Positions 1-11,830 are shown, numbered from the stretch's first letter. The stretch is 64,000 bases of DNA from Acheta domesticus (GCA_031308135.1 JAHLJT010008756.1:65998232-66062231); one strand, 5' to 3'. A program made the numbers and translations. The notes: generated by a model from the letters alone, not told the origin.

Positions 1-464
1 CAAGTGCTTAAGCTAATTTTTGAATAGACCTTATAGTATCCTGTTGGATTTCAATTTAAAAATTAATCCTCATTACTGTGCCCTTGAAGGTGGAACTAAT
101 TTTACATTGTTTAAATCTTATTGCTGTTGCTGATCTCTTATTGATATGAAGTAATAACACTTATTTAAAAACTTATTATTTTTTTCTTTTTCTGTTTTTC
201 TTTTAAAATTAAGGAAAAATCTTTTGTGCGAGGAAATTCGTATAACAATTTTGCTTATATTACTAATATTTGCCACTGATTTCATGCTGTGGTCTTTACT
301 TCCTCACATCTGCACCATCTTTATGACCAAAAGATTACTTTCATGCATTTTGTTCAATTTGTTCATAAACTTGATTACAAAGTAAACGGGTAAATGTGTG
401 AGAAATGTCTTTGCACCCCCAGAAGACAATTTTTCTTCTGACATGGCTGTCTCTGGGCCATTCG
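1..464. other. AT-rich non-coding stretch
   Basis: I see no coding exon, RNA gene or clear repeat here apart from the edge of the hairpin element that begins near 465. It could be intron or intergenic DNA upstream of the FLYWCH exons. Confidence 0.5.
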
Positions 465-647
465 GTAACTACTTGGCTGTCTGGGAGATGCCATGTTCTG
501 GGCACAGGTGCCTACGTTTTGGCTGCCATTCTGCAGCCTCCCTTTGAGGAAAATGCATTTCACCCTGAGGAAGGTCACAGAATAATGACCAAATGCGATG
601 GCACCTGTGCCTAGGACCTGACGTCTCCCAGACAACCAAGTAGTTAC
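465..647. mobile_element. Small inverted-repeat element (MITE-like)
   Basis: The ends at 465-512 and 600-647 are imperfect inverted repeats of about 48 bp. The left end carries CTTGGCTGTCTGGGAGA and the right end its near complement, followed inward by a GGCACAGGTGCC-type block. The core holds CTGAGGA at 565-571, then a GGTCA/TGACC hairpin and AAA, which resembles a degenerate hammerhead core. A related single end lies at 6033-6060. I found no target duplication, so the family is not assigned. Confidence 0.6.
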
Positions 648-654
648 TATCTAC

Positions 655-1355
655 AAGGGTAAGTCAATAAGAATCTGCAATCAATGTTTATAATTTATTA
701 CAGGAAAAATACACAATTTTTATTGATATTATTTTTTAACGTATTCACCCTTCTTTTCTATACACTTGGCACATCTTTGCACAAGCTTTCCGATACCTTC
801 TGAAAATAAGGTTTTTGATTGTGCAGCAAGGCGTGTAAGCACCACTTCTTTGAACTGTTAATCGGAGTAGAATCGACGGACCAAACAGATGGTATTCCGA
901 TGGGGCAAGATAGGGGCTGTGCACAGGATGCTCACACGATTGCGCTTGTGCTCTTCATTGAGTTGTTTTGGAACCCATAGCTTCTTTCTTCTTCAGTTGC
1001 TGCCGTTCTTCACTCTTTCTTGAAGCTCGTTCGACCCCTTTTAAACTGTTCTGGGAGCTGGTAAACACTTCTCTGTGATAGAACATTGTGCCCGTATTGT
1101 GTTGAAAACCTGCTATGGATTTCCACCCCTAGTCATAAAAAACGGATTACAGAATGCTCTTCTTCGTTGGTGCAAACAGAGTGTGCTATAGCCATCTTTA
1201 CAACACAACACCGCAAGACTGACTGGTCAGATAACACTGAAACCTTGTACAGGCAAAGACAAAGATCCCATGTAGTTGTTAGGCAACACACTAAGCCGTA
1301 TAATCAAACTAAAGACAATTAGAGCAAAATTGCAGATACTCTTTGACTTACCTAC
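655..1355 (-). mobile_element. Internally deleted mariner element
   Basis: Terminal inverted repeats of about 25 bp lie at 657-681 and 1329-1353 (GGTAAGTCAA...TCTGCAAT type), flanked by TA. On the minus strand mariner transposase pieces appear in order. First is an N-terminal helix-turn-helix piece (IHSRFSTQYG ... FKRGRTSF, about 1130-1025). Next is VPKQLNEEHKRNRVSIL near 975-930, then HSPYLAPSEYHLFGP near 920-875, the region of the last catalytic acidic residue. The C-terminus (LVQRCAKCIEKKGEYV) ends at 745. The middle of the gene, including the earlier catalytic residues, is gone, so this copy cannot encode an active transposase. Confidence 0.82.
745..1135 (-). pseudogene. Mariner transposase remnant
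   Basis: Read 5' to 3' on the minus strand, conserved mariner blocks appear in two or three frames separated by deletions and shifts: the DNA-binding N-terminus, the linker WVP-type block (here VPKQLN), the PYLAPSEYHLFGP block and the basic C-terminus ending at a stop at 745-747. The order matches the animal mariner/SETMAR-type transposase. About half of the usual 340-residue protein is missing. Confidence 0.75.
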
Positions 1356-4300
1356 ATAAATGATTTTAAATTTTGCATTATCCTTTTTTGTTACCGCTGT
1401 TTTACAAATCGTTTTAGGTATATCATTATGTAATTTTCATTTGATTACATAAGTTTTTCATTGTTCTGAGTTAACGTTGGTTTCAGAAAACATTATTTAT
1501 TTTTTTTATTATTATTAATAATAATAAACTTAATTTTACGCCATTTATCTATTAAAACAATATGTTGATATTCTTTTGGAGCTGGGTTGTATATAAAAGA
1601 AAACTTTTGTTTATATCCTTTCAAGCATGCTATAGTAAAGACTTTTGCGATATTTTGTCTAATGAAACTTGAATTGAAGACTCCTTATCAGAAGGTATCA
1701 TTGGTGATATATTACAAGTTGTGTTTCTTATGTTTGGATAAAAACTGAATTCTGTTGTTTAATTTTTAATGAAAAACACATGTTCCTTGCTCATTTCTAC
1801 TTGTGAAGTAGGATTGAGATAAAAAGGTTCAATTAGAACGAAATAAGTGCTGTATTAATGAAATATACTAGATTGGGTTGGATTTGTTTCTTCCACTTGT
1901 GCCCAAAATAATGGAATTAATGGAGTTTTGGTGTATGTAGTTAAGTGATGTTAAAATGTGTTACTGTGTAAAACTGTCTTATGCATGGCTTAGTAGCAAA
2001 TTGGTAGTGTGTATGCTTGCCACTTTTGAATATTTATACGTTAGTAGAGCACTGGTTATTAATCTCTTTGAGACTAGGGCACTTTTAAAAATTAGACTTT
2101 CATATAGTCCCTGAAACATTAATCTATTTATTTTATTGTATTATTTCACCCATTTCACATTTTCTATCTCCAAATTAATCATGACTAATAGTTTTTGTTT
2201 TGTATTTATTTTTGTTACATATTTGAGTTGTTAACACATAAGCAAATATCTTACTACTTTTTGTTCAGTGTTTTCTGATGTTTGTTATTAATTTTGTTTT
2301 CCACATAATGTAAATAACAATGTCTTTAGATATTCAGTAATTGGAAATTTTGGAATTTTGATTTGGAGATTATTTCTTTAGTAATTTTAATTAAATTTTC
2401 AGCAGGGTGTATAGGATTAAAATAACTTTGAGCTTCAAATGTATTAAATTCTTTTGGTTCTCGAAGGGATTTATTGATACACTATTAGTTCTTTGTAGAA
2501 TTATTTAGAGTAAGGATCATTCATAATGTTTTTATTTGATATTTTTTAAGTAATTCAACCCTCTATCAATATATGAATCGACCCAATATATGAATTGTTA
2601 TGATTTTACAAAATCTTTTCTTTGTCTTCATAACAGATATGCTCGTGTAGCTAAATGATAACATTTCTTGAAGATTTAAGAAGTGTATGTGTAGTATATG
2701 CTTCTCTGTGATATAGTTATTCCTTAAAACTATGCTGATCAAAAATAAGCCCTCGATTTACGTAGTACTTGATACAACCACCCATGTTCATGTGCATAAG
2801 CTAAAGCTGTCAACTTGCACCTTCTGATGTAGCCATATGATTTTTGTATGAACTTCTTTGTAGTTTATTGTGTATGCTATTAAACTTGAATTAAATAAAA
2901 ACTTATAACTTGAGTAAATATGAACTGGAATATTATATTCTGCAGATTTAATTACATGAGGTAGTATATTCAAAGAAAATGTATATATATAAAAAAAATA
3001 AATAAATAAATAAAAAAAAGTGCCACAATAAACAACAAATGTTAAAAGGAATATGCCTCATGTTGTAATGTACGATTGCTTTGCTTGCTGACTAATGTGC
3101 TTACTCCTTGAGAGCTTTTTGGCTTCCATAGATCTGTGGTACATGTGTGTTCAGTTAAATAAATCCTGAAGCCTTTATTAATACATTTTTTTTTTTTTTT
3201 TTTTTTTTTTGTTATTTCTGTTTACCAATGTACAAATAGGAGTAATTTGTTTTTAAACAAATTTAATTTGCAACTTATTTATTATTTAAACAACTAAGAA
3301 TTCATTATTTGTTGTTTGCTGTTTTTCTTCTCTAGCAGTTGTTAAGTTAGTTGTGATAAAGTTCATAATTCTCTTTAAGTCATAATCATAATTTCCCTAA
3401 TAAATCTCTTTAGTCTTCCAGTAAGTATTGTGTCACTACTGATCTTCTCAATTTAACGTTACCAAGTTAATATTCATTGTTGTTGTTTGTGGTTTGTTTG
3501 TTTTTTCATTAATTAAATATAACTTAACATTGTTTTATGTGTTGTATTTTTATGCATTCCTTTACAGATTAAGGGGAATTTGTCTGTATGTTATGGATCC
3601 TGGTAAAATATTGAAATTACAAAGCAAAGTAAAATATTTCAACTTTGTTTACAGTCAACATGAGAATTAAATATTTTTACTATAGTTATGATGTGTGATT
3701 AGTACTTCATATTAGAACCAGAAAACTGAAAAACAGAACATTTACTAGTACTTTAATTTTGCAGAAGAACAATTAGTGACATTTAGTTTGCATACTTTAA
3801 TGACTAGCATAAACTATATTTTCTGACATGACAATTTTTTAATATTGGTGTGAAATACATGATTATCTAGAAAATTGTAATATCAGTTGGTAAACACATC
3901 ATATTAGAAGAATGGTATGTTATCTAGGAAGCACTTGTCATAATTCCTTTATTTTGATGTGTTTGAAAGCTTCAAAATCCACATATACATGCAAAATAGG
4001 TCATAATGACATGACTTCTAGTAACATTCTAGTGTCATTCCCATGAAGAACTAAATAGTATGAAACAGGTAGGATTAATGACTAATTTGGAGGAATGACT
4101 TCTAGGAAAGTAACTCACTATGTTTTTAAACATTTAAATTTACTTAGAAATGCTTAAATATAAAAACTAGTTAACAATTATGTTAACATACTGCTACTTG
4201 TACATAAATATTTCAAATAAAACTTGTAGACCTAAATTTTTTTTGTGTGTGTTCTTTTGGATACTTGAGTATTCTGTGTACCGAGTATCAATACCAAGAG

Positions 4301-6030
4301 AAAATTTTCCTTGGTAAATTGCGTTTGGATCATTTTATTTAAAAAAATTAATTCAGGTTTTTATAATTTGGATGATATTAAGATTATTCAAAAAGCATGA
4401 TTGTAGATTTTACAAAAAAATATTTCATTACAAATGAAATCAAGCATTTTGTTTTCATTTACAAATATTAAATTAAATTTTGTTCCAGAAAATAATTGAA
4501 CAGTGAATATTGTGTGAAATAAATACCAAAATTCTTGGAGTACTTTGAATAAATTCTGTATTCTGTGAAAGGTATTTTAGAAGAGATAAGTTTTGGTTTT
4601 TGATTCACTAAGTTTGTTAATGTCTGTAACCAGTACTTGGCATGAAGGTCTTGATATTTTGACTTCTAGAATCACAATGCAGAGAACACACTTGAAGTAG
4701 AATTGTCTCAAAATTTTCTTGGGAAATAAAAGACTGAAAACTTGATAGCAACATTTTTGCTCTAAAATTTAGATAATCTAAATAAAAATTAGATTTGTTT
4801 CGTTTGAAATGTTAACTAGTTTATGTAATTAAAATTATATCTGTTCTAAATGTTTGCATGTGATAACAGATATTTGTAATTTACGTATCAGCACATTACA
4901 TTTCAATTACAGATATTTGTTTTGTTAGAAATTTTGTTCTGAGCCTGCTTATTAATCCATTTTGTTATCTACAGTAAAATTAATTAACTTTATTTACAGA
5001 AGTTAAAACAAATTTGAGTAATTACATAAGTGACTGTTAATCTTATTCTTTGTTAATTTATTACTAATTATAAACATTAGTGCATTACAGTGTATCAAAT
5101 TCATTTCGAAGTCCTAGAGAACACTTTTCAAGGTTCTATTTTCTCAATATTTGCTTCTCTTATTTCTTGCTAGGTCCTCTGTGACTTTCAAGCCTGTTTT
5201 CTATATTTTTTTTCTTGTTGATCTTTTTGAATCTTTCACAACTTTTAATTTGTTTTGCCATTTTTTCTCATCTTTTTAATTTTGTTGGGCAATTAAATTT
5301 TTATCACCAGTTTAATAGAGCACAATCTAACATTTCATTTGGATTGCATGAAACTTTTACATTGAGTGATCATGGTTCTGCAATGATCGGTGACTAATGT
5401 GTTTTGTTCTTTATGCATAGCTTTATAACAAGACAGTTATAATGCATTTTACTACATTTTAGCTTTTGTTTAAAGCTAGTCTTGTGAAAGAATGCTGACA
5501 GCATGCAATGTAGCTTTTGCATATTTTTTTGTGCTTACATTTCTTATTGTGTGTGGAAACCAGTAAAGGTTATTGAAATAAAGTACAACATATTCTGAAT
5601 TCTAGTGTTTAACATGTGTATTTGCCTTTGATTTGAAGATAGCAACTGGTTAACATAAGTTTGGTGGTTCTGTATTTTTGCATTTTGAACATCATGGATT
5701 AATGTTTGCCTTCATAACAATCATTAATGTTTGGAATGGTAACTTTTGATAAATAAGGGGGGGGGCATTTTTAATGACTGCACTGTTCTGAGAGATAAAT
5801 AAAAGCTAACAAAAATAAACAAAGAAACATTGGCAATCCTTTTATTATTCTGCCCATAGTACATTGGTGAATTATTCTCCCTCCTATTTGTGTGTTTCAT
5901 AATTTGGTAACTAAATCTAATGTTAAGGATTTCACTGAAAATCCTGAGGATGTGTAACTGCTGATCAAAGTTTAATGCATTCACTACTGCCTCTGAACTA
6001 AACAGCACAACCTTCAACTTCAGATAACTG
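1356..6030. other. Long AT-rich non-coding stretch
   Basis: No convincing exon is visible in 4.7 kb; open frames are short and of low complexity. It contains an A-rich (AAAT)n tract near 2990-3018 and a run of about 25 T at 3186-3210, which may be the tail of a minus-strand retroposon. It is probably intronic or intergenic sequence upstream of the FLYWCH exons. Confidence 0.5.
3186..3210. repeat. Poly-T run (about 25)
   Basis: An uninterrupted T run. It may be the poly(A) tail of a retroposed sequence on the minus strand, but I recognise no element body to its right. Confidence 0.85.
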
Positions 6031-6032
6031 TA

Positions 6033-6430
6033 GATACTTGGCTGTCTGGGAGAAGCCACGTCCTAGACATACTGTTTTGGGCCTCATACTGCGACCTTCG
6101 TCAGGGTGAAAAGCACGGAGATTAACTGTGTGCGGCCTTATTATAAATATAAATGAGGTTTCTCTCCACCCGGCTGCCAGTTGGCCAGACGATCGTCCAA
6201 TGTGGAGAAAGAATAGGTCAATCAGATCGCGCCCCCCCCCCCCCCCCCAGGGCCGTGTGGGGTGAGGGGGGACCACCTTTGGTCGAACGTCATGGAGCAG
6301 CGGGAACTGTGCCCTGATGCGATTGGGCATCAAATAATTGGACTTCCATATATTGAAATTCACTATAAATTTAATTTTTTTCTGTTCCTTGCAAATTCCG
6401 TTTAAAATCATTTGTTTATATCTCATTTTC
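6033..6430 (-). mobile_element. Fragment related to the 465-647 hairpin element
   Basis: Its left end repeats TACTTGGCTGTCTGGGAGA as in the first element. On the minus strand CTGACGA (6104-6098) is followed by a GGTC/GGCC stem and then AAAAC. The rest is GC-rich for this region and includes a run of 17 C at 6232-6248. No matching second end is visible, so its right limit is approximate. Confidence 0.45.
6232..6248. repeat. Poly-C run (17)
   Basis: A homopolymer C run inside the GC-rich fragment. Such runs are prone to sequencing error, so the exact length is uncertain. Confidence 0.8.
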
Positions 6431-8071
6431 TGACATTACTTTTTTTTTTATAAAATAAAAATGTTTAGTGTATCCTAAAATTAGTATTTAATTTGGAAGA
6501 AGAGTATTGCTATTGCTAAAAATGTAACTTCTTTCTGGGCATTTGTGTATCTGGATGAAGGTTTATAGTTATTTTTAAAATTTCAATTCACCGATTTTTT
6601 TATGTATCCATGCAATACTAATTTCATGTTACTGTTCATAAATATTTGATATGAATGATTAATACATTTCCTAATTTATTGTTGAATTTTCCATTTTACC
6701 CAACTTTTCCAAGATTGTTTAAAAGCATTTGCAATAGTTTCATTATTATTTCTATAAGTTGAATGTTACTGAAGGAACTGTCACATTTGAAATATGGAGA
6801 TATGACTGTTGATGTTTCCAGCACTCCTAGAGATGTAGGTCTTGACCAGCATTCATGTTCGGTGGATGATGATTTACTCTGCCTTTCTCCCTCACTTCTC
6901 AATCCCAGCTGTCTTCCCTTGTTAATTGACAAATCCAAAAATTTGCAGTATGACAACAGTAGCAAACATTGGCAACTACGTGTAAGATGCGGCATCTCCC
7001 AAGTATCTATTGACTTCAGTTGCAGAAGCTTTCAGATAACTGGCTGTTTAGGGAGGTGGCTTACATCTTTATGCCATTTCTTTTTTTGGGTAGGTGATCA
7101 CAGTGGTTGTTTGTTTTTGTAAGGCGGTATATTAATAATAATGGGTAAGAGATATTAGAATGTGGGAATGAATTATTATAGATGAGATGATGCAGATGGG
7201 AACATGATTTTTTGAAAAACAGACCACTTTGTGAACACCCTCAAAAGTTCAAACCCACAGCCTTTGGCTCCACTCTCTTAGAAGCTGCCTCAAGTGCCTT
7301 CGCTACTGAGGCTGGCTATGGGTTTTGAAAAGGGCATTAATTGAGGGGGATAGCATCCATGTTGGCACAATCTGTTGCTACGCCTCTGCTTGCATTATGC
7401 TATGAATTACTTTTCTTTAAAAAATATTTTATTTATTCATGTATTCATTTTTAATTGCATTCCTTTTCTTAATTTCTTTAAAGCTTCTATTCCCTCAGCT
7501 ATTAGTGTAACTTAGTGAATAAGATCTGTTAAATGTGAAATATTTGATGTGGTATCTGGCATGTATTTATTTTTAAAATGTTATGCAGTAGTTTTAAGTA
7601 CATAATTGATGTATTTTCTTCTGCTAAAATCTCTTTGAACTGAATTACTTTGGAGTTATTGTATTTTTATTTCATTTCTAATTTTTAAATTATGTTGCAT
7701 GCTTAGTCTGCGTGCTTGTTTGTTGTACTACTTTAGGTACAAAACAACACTGATTTTCTCAGATTTTTATCATATGAATTTGTGTTGCAATATTTCTTCT
7801 CAGAAAGAATTACATATATTGTACCTAGCACACTGGAAAGTATGATATTAGTATTTTTGAATTTCAGACTAAATGCTCCATTTGACATTGCAGAAATTTG
7901 AATATGTTTATTGATGGTAGCAGAATTAGTTTTAAGATACCATGTCATGAACAAAATGGATTGCCCATTTTAAGAACATTTTGGCGTTCTGCTTGCCCAA
8001 CATCAATTCAAACATGTGTATGTGCTTTAAAAATTATAAATTTTATTGAAGATAACCTGCTGTGTTGGCAG
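6431..8071. other. Non-coding stretch before first FLYWCH exon
   Basis: An AT-rich sequence that ends in the acceptor of the 8072 exon. An open frame at 6763-7122 has an in-frame TGA directly before its ATG and no convincing acceptor. A tRNA-like A/B box pair may lie on the minus strand near 7240-7320, but it is weak. Confidence 0.45.
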
Positions 8072-8493
8072 GCGAGCTGTACTACATGACCAGCAAACGT
8101 GGCCGCCTTCACCTTCTGCATGATGGTCACCGTTACTACTTACATCGTCAAGGAGTTAGTGGGACACGATTCTGGCGTTGCCTTCGACATCGTACAAGTG
8201 GGTGTCGTGCTTATGTGAGTGTTGAATATGGTGCAAAATCTGCCACAAAACGTGGAAAAGACCATAACCATACACCTCCATATGAACGTCTGGACCATAA
8301 CTGGATTCCAGTTCCTATGAAGTTATTAGCAGGAGGAAATGTTGATGATACAACTTTTTTTGAACCAGTACAAGCATTCTATGGTGTTGGATCAAAAGAC
8401 AATCCTGAAAGTGACATGGATTCTTTTGCTGATGTTGATTTTATTCCAGACGGTGACAATATGCACTTAACCCAGAAAGCTGATAGAGAATAA
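8072..8493 (+). CDS. mod(mdg4): FLYWCH zinc-finger terminal exon 1
   Basis: The acceptor GTGTTGGCAG ends at 8071. The exon enters with two bases of a split codon (G|GC) and runs to TAA at 8491-8493, giving about 140 residues. Residues 1-70 form a FLYWCH zinc finger: a basic stretch, HDGHRYYLH, then FWRC, a second Cys (SGC), and HNH in DHNHTPP as the zinc ligands. The acidic tail after it ends near DADREs-like sequence and is absent from the other two exons. FLYWCH fingers encoded by interchangeable 3' exons are characteristic of mod(mdg4), where they give each BTB isoform its own DNA or partner binding. The common exons are not in the window, so the parent gene is inferred. Confidence 0.82.
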
Positions 8494-8576
8494 AAGAAGA
8501 TTATTGTATGACTTTTAAGAAGAATCTTGAAATTTCAATTATTAAAATAATTGAAGTCAGATAAGAAGACAAATTT

Positions 8577-8582
8577 AATAAA
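8577..8582 (+). promoter_or_regulatory. Poly(A) signal after FLYWCH exon 1
   Basis: AATAAA lies 84 bases past the stop codon. A second, GAAATAAATA, lies near 8952. Either would end the isoform that uses this exon. Confidence 0.55.
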
Positions 8583-8593
8583 GACTACATTAA

Positions 8594-9431
8594 CCTTTAT
8601 GTGAAGGTTTTAAATGTCAAATTCTGATTTTACATGTACAAACTTTGTGTGATTCCTGAAATAGTTTATTTTTTCAAGTTCAAATTGAATGGTACATATA
8701 TTATAGAATTCATCTGAGAGGAAATGGACTTCTCTGTCAAACGATATTGGATCATCAATGAAGAATCATCTACTCTCTGATTCCAATGAATATTAAGAGA
8801 ACATTAACTGTTGATTGTGATAGATCCTGCATTCCTTTTAAAGTGACTATTTTTAAATGTGAAATTCATACTACTTATTCTCTTTGAACTACTTTTCTAT
8901 ATGAAACATCATGTTCTGAAAGTATTGATAGAACTTCTAGTGAAGTGTGAAATAAATATAATTTTTTTTTTAACTATGTGCTTCTGATATTCCATCATTT
9001 AAATATTGAGTTTATTTTTACTAGTTTTTGTGTCAAATGAAATGGAAAAATAAATTGTCTTCTCTATTATAGTGATATTATTACCATTAACATCATCATC
9101 ATTTTCATCTGTTATCCCAGAACTTTCTTTCTATTAATTTTACTTTCCACAAGCTTGTATGAGCATGTAATTAATATCATAGTTATAGAGCTTCCTTGGT
9201 AAATGGAATAATCCAGCCTGAATTGGTCCATTGCAAAAGAAAGTAAGATATAATTTTTATTTCTGCTCAGGTTGTGAAAAATCCAATTGAAGAAATTTGT
9301 TGGCACCTATTGTGTGCTTTAAAAAATAAAAACTATTTTTATAATGGTTAACACATTCTTTGTTGTTTAAATGTAATTAGGAAATTTAGTGGAAATAAGA
9401 AATTTAACCAATTAGGGATGGGTTCTTCCAG
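8594..9431. other. 3' UTR and intron between FLYWCH exons 1 and 2
   Basis: AT-rich, with no further zinc-finger exon visible. It contains the likely 3' end of the first exon and ends in the GGGTTCTTCCAG acceptor of the second. Confidence 0.5.
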
Positions 9432-9715
9432 GCCAACTACGCTACGTGTGGAGCATTCGTGGCACACCCCAGCTTGTGTTAGATGGCTACATCTACAGCT
9501 TGAGTGAGGATTTTGGCTTCAAAAAATATTGGAAATGTACTGAGTACATCAAAGCAGGTTGTCGTGGTTTCTGCAAAACGGAAGGAGAGAAATCAGCTAC
9601 AATTACTAAACCTCACAACCATGCTCGCTGCTTTGACAAGATACGTGCCAAGGAAGAAATTGCAAGGCGGAAACTTCTTACTCTTCGTTTGCTGGGATCA
9701 CCAGTCGCCAAGTAA
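9432..9715 (+). CDS. mod(mdg4): FLYWCH zinc-finger terminal exon 2
   Basis: The acceptor TTCTTCCAG ends at 9431 and the exon begins with GC of a split codon, the same phase as the neighbouring exons. It encodes about 94 residues ending at TAA 9713-9715. The FLYWCH finger fills residues 5-70: GTPQLVLDGYIYSL, KYWKC, then AGCRGFC, and HNH in KPHNHARC. A short basic, helical tail follows (KEEIARRKLLTLRLL), as in many mod(mdg4) isoforms. It closely resembles the third exon, particularly in QLVLDG, KYW(K/R)C and C(R/Q)G(F/Y)CKT, so the two are likely tandem duplicates. Confidence 0.83.
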
Positions 9716-9893
9716 AGGCTGTTCACTGTGTATACACATTATGCTTTTATTAGCATTTGCGTATTACACTCTGTCAGCTATTAGAATTCAGGAATTATGT
9801 AGCACAAGATGTATTAAAGTCAGAAATATGTTTAAAATCTAAATTATTGTGAACTTTATCTCAGATTATATTAAATTTGACAATTCTTGAATG

Positions 9894-9899
9894 AATAAA
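9894..9899 (+). promoter_or_regulatory. Poly(A) signal after FLYWCH exon 2
   Basis: AATAAATAAATA lies about 180 bases after the stop and would end the second isoform. Confidence 0.55.
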
Positions 9900-9909
9900 T
9901 AAATATTTC

Positions 9910-11492
9910 TGGTGCTGAAGTCAATGAATCTGTTTTTAATATGTTAATTACAGAATACATTTGTTATATATTAATTTGGAATATTAGAATCTGATGTACT
10001 ATTTATAAGTGTACAACAATTAAAGTAAAAATTAATCTGCTTATTTTGTGCATCTGTAGCAGCAAAATCTGTTATTAAGAGTGCTCTGAAAGACTTGTAT
10101 AAATTTTGTGAAATTCTTCACTTAACTGCTTAATTTGTTTTTACTATTCGATATTAGTTGTTTTTTTGTTTTTCAGGCTAATGTAACACAAAGTTAAAAA
10201 TACCTCACAACCTACAGAATGTTTTGTACTTTGAAGGTTTTTCCTTGTCATAATTTTAGTAATTTATTTTAATCTTCCGAGAATGAATGCATAACACTCT
10301 GCATTAAATAATTTTGGAGTATGTAAAGAATGTGAAATGATTTTGATGCAAAATTCCTCATGTTTATTTGTGTGTTGTATGTAGAATTAGGAACAGAACT
10401 ATGTACATTGAGATAGAAAAATTATAATTGCTTCTAACAAATGTCTAAATCATTCTTGGATATCACAAGTAGTCTCTAGTTCTGTCCATGAGCTTACATG
10501 TTTAGGGTATTTGAATGTGTATGCGTATTGGAAAATTAAAGCCGGCAAACTAGAGGGCCTGATGTTTCCATTGTATCCTACCACTTAAAAGAAGTGTAGA
10601 GAATCCATAAATATGCTGATTCTATTGGAATGAAGTCCAATTATTGTATATTTACTTATTATTGGAAAAATATTTAGTCATTGCTTCTTTCTTCCAAAAA
10701 TTTGTAGTAGAGAACAAGACTTGCAACTGAGTTATAATTTTTTTTAAACATTGATTTAAGTTGTGATGAATATGTAATGTATTAAATATTAACCGTACTG
10801 TGGCCAATTGAAGACAAACAGAACACGAATCGTATTCCATATACAAATGCGAAATAGTGAAGAATAATAGATTGAAAGTACACTCTACCAGTCATTGCTT
10901 CATGAGTGAAATAAATAGCTACTAGCTGTAGTCATAGAAATGGCTGAATGCAGCTTGTCCTTAAATTTAAGTTATTTATTGACTTTTATTTCTAATTTAT
11001 TGTTAGTTTTTTATTTTAAACATCTGCCACAAATTAGGTTTATACATTCTTGTCATAAATCATAAAAAAACATAAGTGGTGAATTCTTTGCATTTAATAC
11101 TTATGAAACTGTGAATGAATAAAATGATCACAAAAATGTTTATCTTGAATTAAGTAATGAGTATGTCATATATTTGTGTAATACTTTAGGTTTTGTTCCT
11201 GAGGACTTGTCATTTGCGTGTGTGTGTGTGTGGTAAAATATTTTGTTATGTTGTGTGAAATAATGTGTATGCATTTATATTGTCTGTGAAAAACTGTATG
11301 ATTCTGTAGTATTATAATATTATATCACTGTGCCATTAGAGTGCTTATTTTATTAATCCATTCCTCAAAGTTAGTGTGGCAGCATATTTGAAGAAAGTAA
11401 ACACTGAATGGACATTACGTTTAAACAAAAGATATGTATTGTTTGTTTAATACATGATCTTATTTTATGTGGTTTCTTTTTTTATGTTGTAG
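9910..11492. other. Intergenic/intronic stretch between FLYWCH exons 2 and 3
   Basis: AT-rich sequence with no recognisable exon. A (GT)7 tract lies near 11217-11231. The last bases (TTTTTTATGTTGTAG) form a good acceptor for the third exon. Confidence 0.5.
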
Positions 11493-11830
11493 GTCCCCTA
11501 GTTCCTCAATATGTACACAGCCGCAAAGGAGGATTACAGCTGGTTCTTGATGGCTTCTTATATACTGTGCATCAGCAACAGGGACGCAACAAGTATTGGC
11601 GTTGTGTTGAACGTGGAAAACTAGGGTGTCAGGGGTATTGTAAGACTTTCATGTTAGAAGAGGGGGAAGTTGTTCAAAGATTACGTTCACATAATCATGG
11701 TCGACAGGACGACAAAATACGTGAAAGAGTAAATGCTACACGGCTTCGCCTACAGATCCTTCATTCATTATCTCAGCAGCAAATGGGTATTACAAATCCA
11801 TATCCAGCTCCCAGCCCAAATGCATCGTAG
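11493..11830 (+). CDS. mod(mdg4): FLYWCH zinc-finger terminal exon 3
   Basis: The pyrimidine-rich acceptor TTTTATGTTGTAG ends at 11492. The exon begins with GT of a split Gly codon, the same phase as exons 1 and 2, and ends at TAG 11828-11830, giving about 112 residues. The FLYWCH finger spans roughly residues 8-70: GGLQLVLDGFLYTV, KYWRC, LGCQGYCKT, then HNHGRQD. A basic helix and a Gln/Pro/Ser tail follow. The frame stays open upstream to 11408, but that part lies within the intron. A separate single-finger FLYWCH gene is less likely because there is no start codon near the domain. Confidence 0.83.

Noticed and set aside
6763..7122. A 119-codon frame that looks compositionally like coding sequence and has a GTAAGA donor near 6980
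   Set aside because: A TGA lies directly before the ATG in frame, no convincing acceptor opens the frame, and no motif is recognised. It remains possible but unsupported.
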